From NCBI RefSeq assembly GCF_902153245.2, contig NZ_CABFWF030000001.1, positions 124,001 to 188,000 of the forward strand: DNA of 64,000 bases. Direction: 5' to 3'. Positions 23,542 to 33,107 of this stretch are shown here, in pieces. The stretch comes from Pseudorhizobium endolithicum (GTDB taxonomy: Bacteria > Pseudomonadota > Alphaproteobacteria > Rhizobiales > Rhizobiaceae). Both the position numbers and the translations under genes were made by a program. How positions within the stretch are numbered: position 1 is the first letter of the stretch; each line of letters opens with the position of its first letter. Below the pieces are notes generated by a model that did no database searches, was not told where the DNA came from, and saw only the letters and a program-made list of their open reading frames with translations.

Positions 23542-24261
23542 ATGATCTTCGACCCGCCGCTCGTGCCGGCAAGGCTGGTGCAGCGCTACAAGCGCTTCCT
23601 GTTCGACGCCATTCTGGACGGCGGCGCGCCGATCACCGGTTTCTGCCCGAATACCGGCTCGATGCGCGGATTGACGACGCCCGGCTCCCGCATCTGGATC
23701 TCGCTGCATGACAGTCCGACGCGAAAATACCGCCACATGCTGGAGATGGTGGAGGCGGACGGAACGATGGTCGGCATCAACGCGGCCTTCGCCAACCGTC
23801 TCGCGGAAGAAGCGCTGGTCGCCGGTCTGGTGCCTGCCCTTTCCGGCTATGGGAGGCTCCGCCGCGAGCAGCGTTACGGCAACCGGTCGCGGATCGACTT
23901 CCTGCTCTGCGAGCCGGGGCGGCCGGACTGCTATGTCGAGGTGAAGAACGTCCACTTCGTGCGCGAGTGCGGCGTGGCGGAATTCCCCGACACCGTGACC
24001 GTCCGCGGCGCGAGGCATCTGGAGGAATTGGGCGACGCGGTGGAGGCCGGTCACCGGGCGGTGATGCTCTACGTGGTTCAGCGGCAGGATTGTGAACGCC
24101 TCAGGCTTTGCAGCGATCTCGATCCGCGTTATGCCGCAGCCTTCCGGCGCGCAGCCGGACGCGGCGTCGAAGCCTACGTCCTGCGATGCCGGGTGACGCC
24201 GGCGGAAATCGTCGCCACCGACCTGATCGGCATGGACGAGGCCGGCCTGCCTGCATTATGA
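23542..24261 (+). CDS. sfsA: SfsA family DNA-binding/nuclease-fold protein
   Basis: The whole 239-residue length matches SfsA: G-F-C-P-N-T-G-S-M-R-G near residue 36, R-I-D-F-L-L-C near 116, V-E-V-K-N-V-H in the core and a C-terminal D-P-R-Y-A-A-A-F-R-R-A. SfsA was named for sugar fermentation stimulation in E. coli; its fold resembles nucleases and its role is unsettled. It follows phaC by 9 bp and is close to map and radC, so the four may share transcripts. Confidence 0.9.
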   Translation: MIFDPPLVPARLVQRYKRFLFDAILDGGAPITGFCPNTGSMRGLTTPGSRIWISLHDSPTRKYRHMLEMVEADGTMVGINAAFANRLAEEALVAGLVPALSGYGRLRREQRYGNRSRIDFLLCEPGRPDCYVEVKNVHFVRECGVAEFPDTVTVRGARHLEELGDAVEAGHRAVMLYVVQRQDCERLRLCSDLDPRYAAAFRRAAGRGVEAYVLRCRVTPAEIVATDLIGMDEAGLPAL

Positions 24262-24286
24262 ACGTAAGAATTGTGAGAGCATCCGG

Positions 24287-25123
24287 ATGGTAAACTATAT
24301 CGACGCGGTCGCAGCCCCCCTGAAGAACACGGGCGCGATCCGGCTCTACAGCGCGGACGACTTCGCCGGCATGCGCAAGGCCTGCCTGCTGACCGCCCGC
24401 TGCCTGGACGAGCTCGCCGCCATCGTCAAGCCGGGCGTCACCACCAACGCGATCGACCGCTTCGTGTTCGAGTTCGGCATGGATCACGGCGCCCTGCCCG
24501 CGACGCTGAACTACCGCGGCTACAAGTATTCGGTCTGCACCTCCATCAACCATGTCGTCTGCCACGGCATGCCGGACGACAAGCCGCTGCGCGAGGGCGA
24601 CATCGTCAACATCGACGTCACCTATGTGCTGGACGGCTGGCATGGCGATTCCAGCCGCATGTATCCCGTCGGGCAGATCAAGCGTGCCGCCGAGCGGCTG
24701 CTGGAAGTCACCTATGAATGCCTGATGCGCGGCATTGAGGCGGTACGGCCCGGCGCCCGAACGGGCGCGATCGGCCAGGCGATCCAGACCTATGCCGAAG
24801 CGGAGCGCTGCTCCGTGGTCCGCGACTTCTGCGGCCACGGCGTCGGACGCCTCTTCCACGATACGCCGAACATACTTCACTATGGCCGCGCGGACGAAGG
24901 GCCGGAACTGCGCGAAGGCATGATCTTCACCATCGAGCCGATGATCAATCTCGGCAAGCCGCATGTTAAGGTGCTCACCGACGGTTGGACCGCCGTGACG
25001 CGCGATCGTTCGCTCTCGGCCCAGTACGAACACGCCGTCGGCGTCACTGCGACCGGCTGCGAAGTCTTCACCCTCTCCCCGGCCGGCCTCGACCGCCCGG
25101 GCCTGCCGCCGCTCAAGAGGTAG
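24287..25123 (+). CDS. map: Methionine aminopeptidase, type I
   Basis: 278 residues with all five metal ligands visible: D in I-D-V-T-Y and in H-G-D-S-S, H in F-C-G-H-G-V-G, and E in I-E-P-M-I and Y-E-H-A-V. This enzyme removes the initiator Met from new proteins in the cytosol. The N-terminal extension before the core is normal in alphaproteobacteria. It sits 25 bp after sfsA and 3 bp before radC. Confidence 0.95.
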   Translation: MVNYIDAVAAPLKNTGAIRLYSADDFAGMRKACLLTARCLDELAAIVKPGVTTNAIDRFVFEFGMDHGALPATLNYRGYKYSVCTSINHVVCHGMPDDKPLREGDIVNIDVTYVLDGWHGDSSRMYPVGQIKRAAERLLEVTYECLMRGIEAVRPGARTGAIGQAIQTYAEAERCSVVRDFCGHGVGRLFHDTPNILHYGRADEGPELREGMIFTIEPMINLGKPHVKVLTDGWTAVTRDRSLSAQYEHAVGVTATGCEVFTLSPAGLDRPGLPPLKR

Positions 25124-25126
25124 CGC

Positions 25127-25936
25127 ATGACGAACCGCCCCTCTCCTCCACATGACGGCGAAGCGCCTGCCATGGACGAGGAGGTGGACGAGCGCGGTTT
25201 CTTTGCCGAGCAGGCGCCCAAGCCGGCTGCCTTGAAGAAGAGCGGCCTGCTCCCGCGCGACGACAAGCAGGCCCATTACCACGGGCACCGCGACCGGCTG
25301 CGCGCCCGCTTTCGAGATCATGGCGATACGGCACTCGCCGACTACGAGATCCTCGAGCTTCTGCTCTTCCGGCTCATCCCGCGCCGCGATACCAAGCCGA
25401 TCGCCAAGGCGCTGATCGACCGCTTCGGCAACCTTGCGGGCGTCTTCGGGGCACCCGCCGCCCTGCTGCAGGAGGTAAGTGGCGTAGGCGAGGCCGTCGC
25501 CCACGACCTGAAGCTTGTTTCCACCGTCGCGCACCGGATGCTGAAAAGCGAGCTCCGCGGCAAGCAGGTGCTGTCCTCCTGGTCGTCGGTCATCGACTAC
25601 TGCCACGCGGCCATGGCCTACGAGGCACGGGAGCAGTTCCGTATCCTCTTCCTGGACAAGCGCAATGCACTGATCGCCGACGAAGTGCAGGGACGCGGCA
25701 CCGTCGACCATACGCCGGTCTATCCGCGTGAGGTGGTCCGCCGGGCGGAGCTCTCGGCGACCGCCATCATCCTCGTCCACAACCATCCGAGCGGCGACCC
25801 GACCCCCTCGCGCGCCGACATCGATATGACGAAGACCATCGTCGACTCCGCCAAGCCGCTCGGCATCACCGTCCACGATCACATCATCATCGGCAAGGAA
25901 GGCCATGCGAGCCTGCGTGGACTGCGGCTGATCTGA
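25127..25936 (+). CDS. radC: RadC-type JAB-domain protein
   Basis: The RadC signature is clear: [15 protein letters not shown] is the JAB metalloprotease-like motif, with E-L-L-L-F-R-L-I-P and the helix-hairpin-helix-like V-S-G-V-G-E-A-V. E. coli RadC has no firm repair role, and the biochemical activity remains open. The first 50 residues are a charged, probably disordered N-terminal extension. Cotranscribed with map. Confidence 0.9.
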   Translation: MTNRPSPPHDGEAPAMDEEVDERGFFAEQAPKPAALKKSGLLPRDDKQAHYHGHRDRLRARFRDHGDTALADYEILELLLFRLIPRRDTKPIAKALIDRFGNLAGVFGAPAALLQEVSGVGEAVAHDLKLVSTVAHRMLKSELRGKQVLSSWSSVIDYCHAAMAYEAREQFRILFLDKRNALIADEVQGRGTVDHTPVYPREVVRRAELSATAIILVHNHPSGDPTPSRADIDMTKTIVDSAKPLGITVHDHIIIGKEGHASLRGLRLI

Positions 25937-26085
25937 ACCCCTTGCCCGCATCCCTCCTGCCCGACGCGAACAAAGCGGATCGCAGGCTGTTCGGCACCTG
26001 CCACCTTCAATCAAACCGTAAGACAAAGCTGATATGCAGTGGCTGACGCTGGCGCATCGCAGCAGAGCAGAAACCGGAGCGATCC

Positions 26086-27555
26086 ATGAACCATCTCGAC
26101 CTCATCGTGGTCGGCAGCGGACCGGCCGGGCGCCGTGCTGCGATTCAAGCCGCCAAGCTGGACAAGAACGTGCTCGTCATCGAGCGCGGCCGCCGCGTCG
26201 GGGGCGTCTCCGTCCATACCGGCACCATCCCGTCGAAGACGCTGCGGGAGACCGCCCTCAACCTGACCGGCTGGCGAGAGCGCGGCTTCTACGGCCAGTC
26301 GTATCGGGTGAAACAGCACATCAATGCTGCGGATCTGCGCCGCCGTCTGCTGATTACTCTCGACCACGAGGTGCAGGTGCTGGAGCACCAGTTCGCCCGC
26401 AACCGCGTACAGCAACTGCATGGCGCGGCCCGCTTCGTCGACCCGCACACGCTGGAAGTAACGCGGGAGGACGGAGAACTTCAGCGGGTGAGCGGCGCGT
26501 CGATCCTGCTGGCGGTCGGCACCAAGCCCTTTCGCCCCTCCCATATTCCCTTCGACGGACAGGCGATCATCGACAGCGACGAGCTTCTGGACATCGACAC
26601 CGTGCCGCGGTCGCTGGTGGTGATCGGCGCCGGCGTCATCGGCATCGAATACGCCTCCATCTTCAGCGCGCTGGACACGCAGGTTTCGGTCGTCGAACCC
26701 AGATCCACCATGCTCGACTTCATCGACCGCGAGATCGTCGAGGACTTCGCCTACCAACTGCGCGACCGAAACATGAAACTGATCTTCGGGCAGACGGCGG
26801 AGAGGATCGAACGGGAGCCGGGCGGCAAGTGTCGCGTCGAGCTCAACAACGGCCGCATCCTGCATTCCGAGATGGTGCTGTTTGCCGCCGGCCGCGTCGG
26901 CGCCACCGCCGACCTCAACCTGGCTGCCTGCGGGCTGGAGGCCGACAGCCGCGGACGCCTCAAGGTCGATCCGGAAACCTTCCAGACCGCCGTGCCGCAT
27001 ATCTACGCTGCGGGCGACATCGTCGGCTTCCCGAGCCTGGCCTCGACCTCCATGGAACAGGGCCGTATCGCCGCCCGCCATGCAGTGGGTGCGCCGGCCA
27101 GCGAACCGCCGCAATATTTCCCCTACGGCATCTATGCGGTGCCGGAGATCTCCACCTGCGGCCTGACGGAGGAAGAGGTGATCGCCCGCAAGATTCCCTA
27201 CGAGACGGGGATCGCGCACTTCCGCGAAACCTCCCGCGGCCACATCATGGGCCTGGAGACCGGGCTCCTGAAGATGATCTTCTCGCGCAGGACCCGCCGC
27301 CTGCTCGGCGTCCATATCATCGGCGAAGGCGCAACCGAACTCGTCCACATCGGCCAGGCAGTGCTGAACCTCAAGGGCACCGTGGATTACTTCGTGGAAA
27401 ACACGTTCAACTATCCGACGCTGGCGGAAGCCTACAAGATCGCCGGCCTGGACGCATGGAACCGGATGGGCGAAGGACCGAAGGAAGCGCCGGTCGCGAC
27501 CGCCCAGTCGCTCGATCCCTCCCTGCAGCCCATGAAAAAAGCCGCGTCGAGCTGA
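26086..27555 (+). CDS. sthA: Soluble pyridine nucleotide transhydrogenase (Si-specific)
   Basis: 489 residues. FAD fold G-S-G-P-A-G-R-R-A-A at 9-18, NAD fold G-A-G-V-I-G-I-E-Y-A near 185, and the dimerisation domain with G-E-G-A-T-E-L-V-H-I-G. In the disulfide-reductase active site the usual two Cys are replaced by V-S-V-H-T-G-T, as expected for a transhydrogenase, and not even the single Cys of E. coli SthA remains. It balances NADH and NADPH. A minus-strand terminator for rpsD overlaps its stop codon. Confidence 0.93.
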   Translation: MNHLDLIVVGSGPAGRRAAIQAAKLDKNVLVIERGRRVGGVSVHTGTIPSKTLRETALNLTGWRERGFYGQSYRVKQHINAADLRRRLLITLDHEVQVLEHQFARNRVQQLHGAARFVDPHTLEVTREDGELQRVSGASILLAVGTKPFRPSHIPFDGQAIIDSDELLDIDTVPRSLVVIGAGVIGIEYASIFSALDTQVSVVEPRSTMLDFIDREIVEDFAYQLRDRNMKLIFGQTAERIEREPGGKCRVELNNGRILHSEMVLFAAGRVGATADLNLAACGLEADSRGRLKVDPETFQTAVPHIYAAGDIVGFPSLASTSMEQGRIAARHAVGAPASEPPQYFPYGIYAVPEISTCGLTEEEVIARKIPYETGIAHFRETSRGHIMGLETGLLKMIFSRRTRRLLGVHIIGEGATELVHIGQAVLNLKGTVDYFVENTFNYPTLAEAYKIAGLDAWNRMGEGPKEAPVATAQSLDPSLQPMKKAASS

Positions 27556-27563
27556 CGCGGCTT
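27535..27563 (-). terminator. Terminator of rpsD overlapping the sthA stop codon
   Basis: Perfect 10-bp stem (27539-27548 with 27554-27563, AAGCCGCGTC arms) around a five-base loop, followed on the minus strand by T's from the A-run at 27535-27540. The sthA stop codon straddles the loop and right arm. Confidence 0.85.
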
Positions 27564-27577
27564 CGAAGGTCTGTCCG

Positions 27578-27607
27578 ATGAGCCCGCGCTGCGGGCTCAT
27601 TCGTTTT
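27578..27607 (+). terminator. Probable terminator of sthA
   Basis: Perfect 10-bp stem (27578-27587 with 27591-27600, ATGAGCCCGC arms) and a three-base loop, followed by TCGTTTT on the plus strand. It lies in the short convergent gap before the rpsD stop. Confidence 0.7.
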
Positions 27608-28223
27608 AGCGCGAATAGAATTCGACGACCAGGTTCGGTTCCATGATGACCGGGTACGGCACATCCGAAAGGCTCGGAACGCGGACATAGGTGGCGACCA
27701 TCTTGCTGTGGTCGGCGTCGATGTAGTCCGGAACGTCACGCTCGGCGAGCTGTACCGATTCCAGGACAGAAACCAGCTGCTTCGACTTCTGGCGCACTTC
27801 GATGACGTCGCCCGGCTTGCAGCGGTAGGAACCGATGTTGACGCGCACGCCGTTCACGGTCACGTGGCCGTGGTTGACGAACTGGCGAGCCGCCCAGATG
27901 GTCGGTACGAACTTGGCGCGGTAGACGATCGCGTCGAGGCGCGACTCGAGCAGGCCGATCAGGTTCTCGCCGGTGTCGCCCTTGCGGCGGTTAGCTTCGT
28001 CGTAGATGGCGCGGAACTGCTTTTCACGGACGTCGCCGTAATAGCCCTTCAGCTTCTGCTTGGCGCGCAGCTGCACGCCGAAGTCGGAAAGCTTGCCCTT
28101 GCGGCGCTGACCGTGCTGGCCCGGACCATATTCGCGGCGGTTGACCGGGGACTTCGGACGGCCCCAGATGTTTTCGCCCATACGGCGATCGATTTTGTAC
28201 TTGGACGACGCGCGCTTGCTCAT
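27606..28223 (-). CDS. rpsD: 30S ribosomal protein S4
   Basis: 205 residues, the usual S4 length. N terminus [20 protein letters not shown] and an S4 RNA-binding domain ([19 protein letters not shown]) are diagnostic. S4 starts 30S assembly. It stands alone rather than in the alpha operon, as is normal for Rhizobiales. A 7-bp hairpin in its leader is listed separately. Confidence 0.98.
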   Translation of the reverse strand: MSKRASSKYKIDRRMGENIWGRPKSPVNRREYGPGQHGQRRKGKLSDFGVQLRAKQKLKGYYGDVREKQFRAIYDEANRRKGDTGENLIGLLESRLDAIVYRAKFVPTIWAARQFVNHGHVTVNGVRVNIGSYRCKPGDVIEVRQKSKQLVSVLESVQLAERDVPDYIDADHSKMVATYVRVPSLSDVPYPVIMEPNLVVEFYSR

Positions 28224-28291
28224 CGTATTTCCTTCTCAACAGGTTGCACCGGCTTGTTGCCAAACCGGATCAAGGAAACACGCCCTCCTCT

Positions 28292-28311
28292 GGACTTCGA
28301 TTTAGAAGTCC
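28292..28311 (-). promoter_or_regulatory. Hairpin in the rpsD leader
   Basis: GGACTTC (28292-28298) pairs perfectly with GAAGTCC (28305-28311) around a six-base AT-rich loop, about 70 bases before the rpsD ATG. It may be a leader structure (S4 autoregulation would be a natural role) or part of the promoter region; the sequence cannot decide. Confidence 0.35.
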
Positions 28312-28366
28312 TGACAGGTTTCTCACGAAAGCGTCCGGAGAAAACCACGGGACATGTCAAATGAAA

Positions 28367-28388
28367 CACCGGGCGTTGCCACCCGGTG
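28367..28388 (-). terminator. Probable terminator of the HerA-like ATPase gene
   Basis: CACCGGG (28367-28373) pairs with CCCGGTG (28382-28388), and the minus strand continues TTTCATTTG. It lies about 50 bp after the ATPase stop. Confidence 0.55.
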
Positions 28389-28438
28389 CTGGCGGGGTCT
28401 TTAGGCCGGCGACGGGGAAATGTCAACTATGGAAGCGC

Positions 28439-29956
28439 CTATTCCGCCGCCGCCCTTGCCTCGTCGGCATCCGGCGCGTCGGCGCTGCCCGGCGAGGTTT
28501 GCACCTGCAGGTCGGGGAACGCCACAATCCGCTTGCCGCCGAAGTCCGTGTGGACGACGATCAGCCCCTGTTCCTCGAAATAACCGAGCAGACGCCGAGC
28601 ACGTCGGGCCGAGTGGGTTCCATAAGCCTTGGCGATGCGCATGTCCGAGGGACAGGGTTCCGCAAGCAGCGCCGCCTTGGCGAGCATCAGGAAGACACCC
28701 TGCAGGTCGTCCGACACCCGGACCGACAGATCGAGCGCCGTCTGCCACCCCACGGTCTCCGCCGTCTCCTTGTCCACGCCTGCACGCGAGATCGCAACGC
28801 GTCGGCGGAACTCGCTCATCGACATGGGCGGTCCTGGAAGCCGCCGCATGCGGGCACGCACTAGGAAATCCTGGTAGAGAACGGAATCGGTCCGATAGGC
28901 CGCCTGCGGGTCGTTGATGATCTCGCAGAGGACCGCGTTCAGCCGCTCCTCCCGCTCCTCGGGCGAAAGCTCCGGCTGCGCCGGACGGCTGGGCTCCTGC
29001 GGCATCGGACCGGCTGCCGGGGCCGAGCGCGACAATTCCGCCAGAATATCCGTGGTTGGCCTGGGCGCCGGCGGCGCCCGCCGCACGATCGGGCGCTTGA
29101 ACTCCTCCGGATCGGGCGTGAAGATCAGGTCTTCGATGTCCTGCGGCGCATCCGGCAACGGCATCAGCTTAGGGCTGGAGGACCTGGCAGATGTCTCAAC
29201 AGGACCGATCACGATCGGCAGCGGCCGTCGAGACAGCGCGGGACCGAGAGCGACGAAATTTCCCCGCTTCAGGTCGCGAAACATCTCCGCCTGCCGGCGG
29301 TCCATGCCGAGAAGATCGGCGGCACGCGCCATGTCGATGTCGAGGAAGGTGCGTCCCATCAGGAAGTTGGAGGCTTCCGCCGCGACATTCTTGGCAAGCT
29401 TCGCGAGGCGCTGCGTAGCAATGACGCCGGCCAATCCCCTCTTTCGGCCTCGGCACATCAGGTTGGTCATGGCGCCGAGCGACATCTTGCGGGCCTCTTC
29501 CGAGACATCGCCGCCGACCGAGGGCGCGAACATCTGCGCCTCATCCACCACGACCAGCACCGGATACCAGTATTCGCGATCGGCATCGAAGAGCCCGTTG
29601 AGGAATGCAGCCGCTGCCCGCATCTGCTCCTCGATGTCGAGACCTTCGAGCGTCAGGACGCAGGAGACCCGGTGCTGGCGGATGCGGGTCGCAATCCCGA
29701 CCAGTTCGGCTTCCGTACGCTCTCCATCGACGACGACATGGCCGTACTTGTCGGCGAGCGTGACGAAATCTCCTTCCGGATCGATGACGACCTGCTGTAC
29801 CCATTGCGCCGACTGCTCCAGCAGGCGGCGCAGGAGATGGGACTTGCCTGATCCGGAATTGCCCTGCACCAGAAGGCGAGTCGCCAGCAGCTCCTCGATA
29901 TCGAGCTTGGCCGGAGCGCCCCCGGACACGGTCCCCATATCGATGCCGACCTGCAA
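28439..29956 (-). CDS. HerA-like ATPase with C-terminal helix-turn-helix (505 aa)
   Basis: Walker A G-N-S-G-S-G-K-S at about 33-40 and Walker B V-L-V-V-V-D-E-A-Q-M-F at about 132-142 belong to the HerA/FtsK-like (DUF87) ATPases, with the C-R-G-R-K-R-G and A-T-Q-R segment typical of this branch. After a Pro-rich linker (about 285-345), residues 345-485 look like a helical winged-helix unit. HerA normally pairs with nuclease NurA for end resection, but no NurA gene lies nearby. Whether it is a DNA pump in rhizobia is unknown. The gene is single, next to a LysE exporter. Confidence 0.8.
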   Translation of the reverse strand: MQVGIDMGTVSGGAPAKLDIEELLATRLLVQGNSGSGKSHLLRRLLEQSAQWVQQVVIDPEGDFVTLADKYGHVVVDGERTEAELVGIATRIRQHRVSCVLTLEGLDIEEQMRAAAAFLNGLFDADREYWYPVLVVVDEAQMFAPSVGGDVSEEARKMSLGAMTNLMCRGRKRGLAGVIATQRLAKLAKNVAAEASNFLMGRTFLDIDMARAADLLGMDRRQAEMFRDLKRGNFVALGPALSRRPLPIVIGPVETSARSSSPKLMPLPDAPQDIEDLIFTPDPEEFKRPIVRRAPPAPRPTTDILAELSRSAPAAGPMPQEPSRPAQPELSPEEREERLNAVLCEIINDPQAAYRTDSVLYQDFLVRARMRRLPGPPMSMSEFRRRVAISRAGVDKETAETVGWQTALDLSVRVSDDLQGVFLMLAKAALLAEPCPSDMRIAKAYGTHSARRARRLLGYFEEQGLIVVHTDFGGKRIVAFPDLQVQTSPGSADAPDADEARAAAE

Positions 29957-30078
29957 TGCCCTAACCCCGTATGCCTAAGTCTCTTGATGGTGACGCCCAG
30001 CGCGCAAGGAGGAGCTACCTATCACGAACATCGCGCCTTTTCGCCCGCCTCGGCGAGTTGTTCACAGACGATTGACGG

Positions 30079-30717
30079 TCAGGCGGCCATCGCCCGCTTC
30101 CAGCCGAGCGTCAGAAGCCCCGCCCCGATCATCAGCGTGCCGCCGCTGCGGTTGACGAGCCGCTGGACCCTCGGCTTGCGGATCGTGCTGCGCGCCATCG
30201 ACGCGAGAAGCGCATAGAGCGTTGCGTTCAACGTGGCGAGCACCAGGAAGGTCGCCTCGAAGATCGCCATCTGCAGAAACAGGGGACGCGCCAGGTCGAG
30301 GAACTGCGGAAGGAAGGCGACGAAGAACATGATGCTCTTCGGGTTCAGCGCGGTTACCACGTAAGTGTGCAGGAATACCCGAAATGGACGCTCCGACGAT
30401 ACCTCACCCTCGGCGACAACGCCCCCGCCCGAAACGGGAGCGCGCCACAGCTTGATACCGAGGTAGATCAGGTAGGCAGCTCCGACCCATTTCAGGACCG
30501 TGAAGAGGGCAGCCGACGTGGCAAGCAGCGCGCCGAGCCCGAGCATGGACGCCGTCATCGCCGTAAAATCGCCGAGCGCCACGCCCGCGACGGTCGCGGA
30601 GGCGATCCTGCGGCCGTGTCCCAATGCATAGGAGATCACGAGGAGTATCGTCGGCCCCGGAATGGCCAGCAGGACGGCGGAAGCGGCAACGAAGGCGAGC
30701 CAGGTTTCGATCGGCAT
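30079..30717 (-). CDS. LysE/RhtB-family amino-acid exporter
   Basis: 212 residues with five to six hydrophobic spans; A-I-P-G-P-T near residue 20 and L-N-P-K-S-I-M-F-F near 124-132 are the LysE/RhtB signatures. These carriers export amino acids such as lysine, homoserine or threonine. Start 30717 follows GAGAGGAA; a much longer frame upstream is not LysE-like. A second member of the family is at 32463, with murI and trmJ between. Confidence 0.88.
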   Translation of the reverse strand: MPIETWLAFVAASAVLLAIPGPTILLVISYALGHGRRIASATVAGVALGDFTAMTASMLGLGALLATSAALFTVLKWVGAAYLIYLGIKLWRAPVSGGGVVAEGEVSSERPFRVFLHTYVVTALNPKSIMFFVAFLPQFLDLARPLFLQMAIFEATFLVLATLNATLYALLASMARSTIRKPRVQRLVNRSGGTLMIGAGLLTLGWKRAMAA

Positions 30718-30790
30718 GGCGATTCCTCTCAATGGACCGCAGCAGCAAGCCACCGATTCCGCCGCTTTGCAAGCGCAGCACGCCGCAGGC

Positions 30791-31591
30791 TCAGGCCCCC
30801 AGCCCGAACCCCTGCATGAGCCGCCGTATGGCGGGATCGGGACTGCCGGAGGTAAAGACGGCAATATCGGGTTCGGCCGGAATCGGCTCTTGCGGCCGGT
30901 GCTCCTGCGGCAGGAGCGACAGCGCACGGCGGGCAATGGCTTCCGCGGGATCGATCCAGTCGACGGGCCAGGGCGCCGTCTTGCGCATCCGATTGACGAG
31001 GAAGGGATAGTGGGTACAGGCGAGCACGACGATATCGGTGCGTCGCCCGTCCTGTTCGATGAAGCAGGGAGCGATCTCCTGCCCCACGGCCGCCTCGTCG
31101 ACGAAGCCTTCGCGCATGTAGGTTTCCGCCAGGCCCGCCAGCCGTTCGCTGCCGACCAGTCGCACATGCACTTTCGATGCCCATTCGCCGATCAGATCAC
31201 GCGTATATTGCCGCCTGACGGTTCCCGGCGTCGCCAGGACGGAGATGAGGCCGGAGCGCGTCCGTTCCGCTGCCGGCTTGATTGCCGGCACCGTGCCGAC
31301 GAAGGGAGTTTCGGGAAATGCCGCCCGCAGGTCGCCAAGGACCAGCGTCGAGGCCGTATTGCAGGCGATCACCGCAATCTCCGGATCATGCCGCTCGATC
31401 AGGTCGCGGAACAGGGTGACGATCCGCTCACGAAGCCGCTCCTCGTCCCAGCTGCCATAGGGAAAACCGGCGTCGTCGGCGATGTAGACGAAGCGACGTT
31501 CCGGCATCAGCACCCGCGCCTCGCGAAGCACCGTAAGGCCGCCGATGCCCGAATCGAACATCAGCACGGGCTTGAGGTCAGACGTCGTCAT
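30791..31591 (-). CDS. murI: Glutamate racemase
   Basis: 266 residues, with the two catalytic Cys in I-A-C-N-T-A-S-T and L-A-C-T-H-Y-P-F and the N-terminal [11 protein letters not shown]. It makes D-glutamate for peptidoglycan. It overlaps the trmJ stop by 14 bp, so the two are coupled. Confidence 0.95.
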   Translation of the reverse strand: MTTSDLKPVLMFDSGIGGLTVLREARVLMPERRFVYIADDAGFPYGSWDEERLRERIVTLFRDLIERHDPEIAVIACNTASTLVLGDLRAAFPETPFVGTVPAIKPAAERTRSGLISVLATPGTVRRQYTRDLIGEWASKVHVRLVGSERLAGLAETYMREGFVDEAAVGQEIAPCFIEQDGRRTDIVVLACTHYPFLVNRMRKTAPWPVDWIDPAEAIARRALSLLPQEHRPQEPIPAEPDIAVFTSGSPDPAIRRLMQGFGLGA

Positions 31592-32393
31592 TCTCCGGCT
31601 TCTCCCCCGCGCTTCCCGTCTTCTTCGGCCAGCGCCGCGGGAAACGGTCCAGCGACGAGATCACCCCACGAAATACGCTGATCTCCTGCTCCGTGAAGCC
31701 GCGGCGTGAAATGACGGCGCGCAGGTTGTCGACCATCTTCGGCTTTTTCGCAGGCGGATGAAAATATCCCCGCGCATCGAGCGCCTCTTCCAGATGCTCG
31801 AACAGTCCAAGCACCTGTTCCTTGGTGGACGGCCGCTGCTCCACCGGCTGGAACGGCGTGGCCGCCACGTCGTCCAGTCCCGTCTTCATCCACTCGTAGG
31901 ACATCAGCAGCACCGCCTGGGCGATATTCAGCGAGGCGAATGCCGGGTTGACGGGAAAGGTGACGATCTCGTCCGCCAGTGCCACCTCTTCATTGGTAAG
32001 GCCCCAGCGCTCGCGGCCGAAGAGGACTCCCGTCTTCTCCCCTGCCCGGAACTTCTCGCGCAAGGTCGTGGCCGCGATCACCGGGGAGCGCACCGGCTTG
32101 TAGCCGTAGCGCTCCCGCGCCGTGGTGGCGTAGACGAAATTGAGGTCCCTGATCGCGTCCTCCAGGGTGTCGAAGACGCGCGTCCCGTCGATCACATGAT
32201 CCGCCTTGGAGGCGGCCGAACGGGCCTTCTCGTTGGGCCAGCCGTCCCGCGGATTGACGAGCCGCAGTTCCGCCAGTCCGAAATTGGCCATGGCGCGGGC
32301 AACCATGCCTATGTTCTCGCCGAGCTGCGGCTCGACGAGAATGATGGCCGGACCTTCGGCTATGAGTTCGCGCTCGCTATTGGTGCCTGACAT
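31578..32393 (-). CDS. trmJ: TrmJ-type tRNA (Cm32/Um32) methyltransferase
   Basis: A SPOUT methyltransferase of 271 residues: [19 protein letters not shown] at the N terminus, V-Y-A-T-T-A-R-x-[13 protein letters not shown] and S-L-N-I-A-Q-A-V (knot) are the TrmH-family boxes in TrmJ order. It 2'-O-methylates position 32 of tRNAs. Upstream partner of murI. Confidence 0.92.
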   Translation of the reverse strand: MSGTNSERELIAEGPAIILVEPQLGENIGMVARAMANFGLAELRLVNPRDGWPNEKARSAASKADHVIDGTRVFDTLEDAIRDLNFVYATTARERYGYKPVRSPVIAATTLREKFRAGEKTGVLFGRERWGLTNEEVALADEIVTFPVNPAFASLNIAQAVLLMSYEWMKTGLDDVAATPFQPVEQRPSTKEQVLGLFEHLEEALDARGYFHPPAKKPKMVDNLRAVISRRGFTEQEISVFRGVISSLDRFPRRWPKKTGSAGEKPENDDV

Positions 32394-32462
32394 GCTTCCA
32401 TCCGATCCCCCGGCGCCGCAATAGCGGCCCCGGAGTGGAACGGCAAGGCCTTCTTCCCTCGC

Positions 32463-33074
32463 TCAGCGTTCGGCGAGCGCCAACTTTGCGCCCATGGCGA
32501 CGAAGGCGGCGGCAAATGTGCGCCGCATCCAGTTCACCACTCCCGGCCGGGAGATGACATGCCGGCGCATGGCGGCGGCGAACACGCCATAGCCGGCGAA
32601 GACGACGAAGGTGAGCGCCATGAACGCGCCGCTCAGCACCAGCATCATCGGCAGGGCGTTCGCCTCGGCCGGGCTGACGAACTGCGGCAGGAAGGCGAAA
32701 AAGAAGATCGAGAGCTTCGGATTGAGGATGTTGAGCAGGATTCCGTCGACAACCGTCTGGCGTACGGTGCGCGGCGTTGCCTCCTCGTCGACCGCAAGCG
32801 TTCCGCGGTCCATGATCGTCCGCCATGCCATGTAGAGCAGGTAGGCGACGCCGAGATACTTGATGATCTCGAAGGCCAACGCACTGGCATGCAGCACGGC
32901 CGCAAGGCCGGTCACGGCCGCGGCAATGTGGGGCACGATGCCGAGCGTGCAGGCGAAGGCCGCGACGATGCTGGCCCTGGCGCCGCGGGAGAGGCCGGCG
33001 GCCAGCGTGTAGAGGACCCCGGTGCCGGGCGAGGCGATGATGACGAGCGAGGTCAGAAGGAATTCGAGGCTCAT
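32463..33074 (-). CDS. LysE/RhtB-family amino-acid exporter, second copy
   Basis: 203 residues with several hydrophobic spans, S-P-G-T-G near residue 15-19 and L-N-P-K-L-S-I-F-F-F-A-F-L near 116. It belongs to the same family as the exporter at 30079, though the two are clearly different in sequence. The flanking of murI-trmJ by two such exporters is notable. Substrate unknown. Confidence 0.88.
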   Translation of the reverse strand: MSLEFLLTSLVIIASPGTGVLYTLAAGLSRGARASIVAAFACTLGIVPHIAAAVTGLAAVLHASALAFEIIKYLGVAYLLYMAWRTIMDRGTLAVDEEATPRTVRQTVVDGILLNILNPKLSIFFFAFLPQFVSPAEANALPMMLVLSGAFMALTFVVFAGYGVFAAAMRRHVISRPGVVNWMRRTFAAAFVAMGAKLALAER

Positions 33075-33107
33075 GCTGTTCCCCTTCGATTGTGCCGCCC
33101 GGCAGGC

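Noticed and set aside
21850..24054. A 734-codon open frame on the minus strand
   Set aside because: It lies opposite phaC and sfsA, whose products are clear; it is a high-GC shadow without family motifs.
26011..27600. A 529-codon minus-strand frame opposite the transhydrogenase
   Set aside because: Shadow of sthA in GC-rich codons; no recognisable domain.
30079..31167. A 362-codon reading of the LysE exporter
   Set aside because: The extra 150 residues overlap murI and are not LysE-like.
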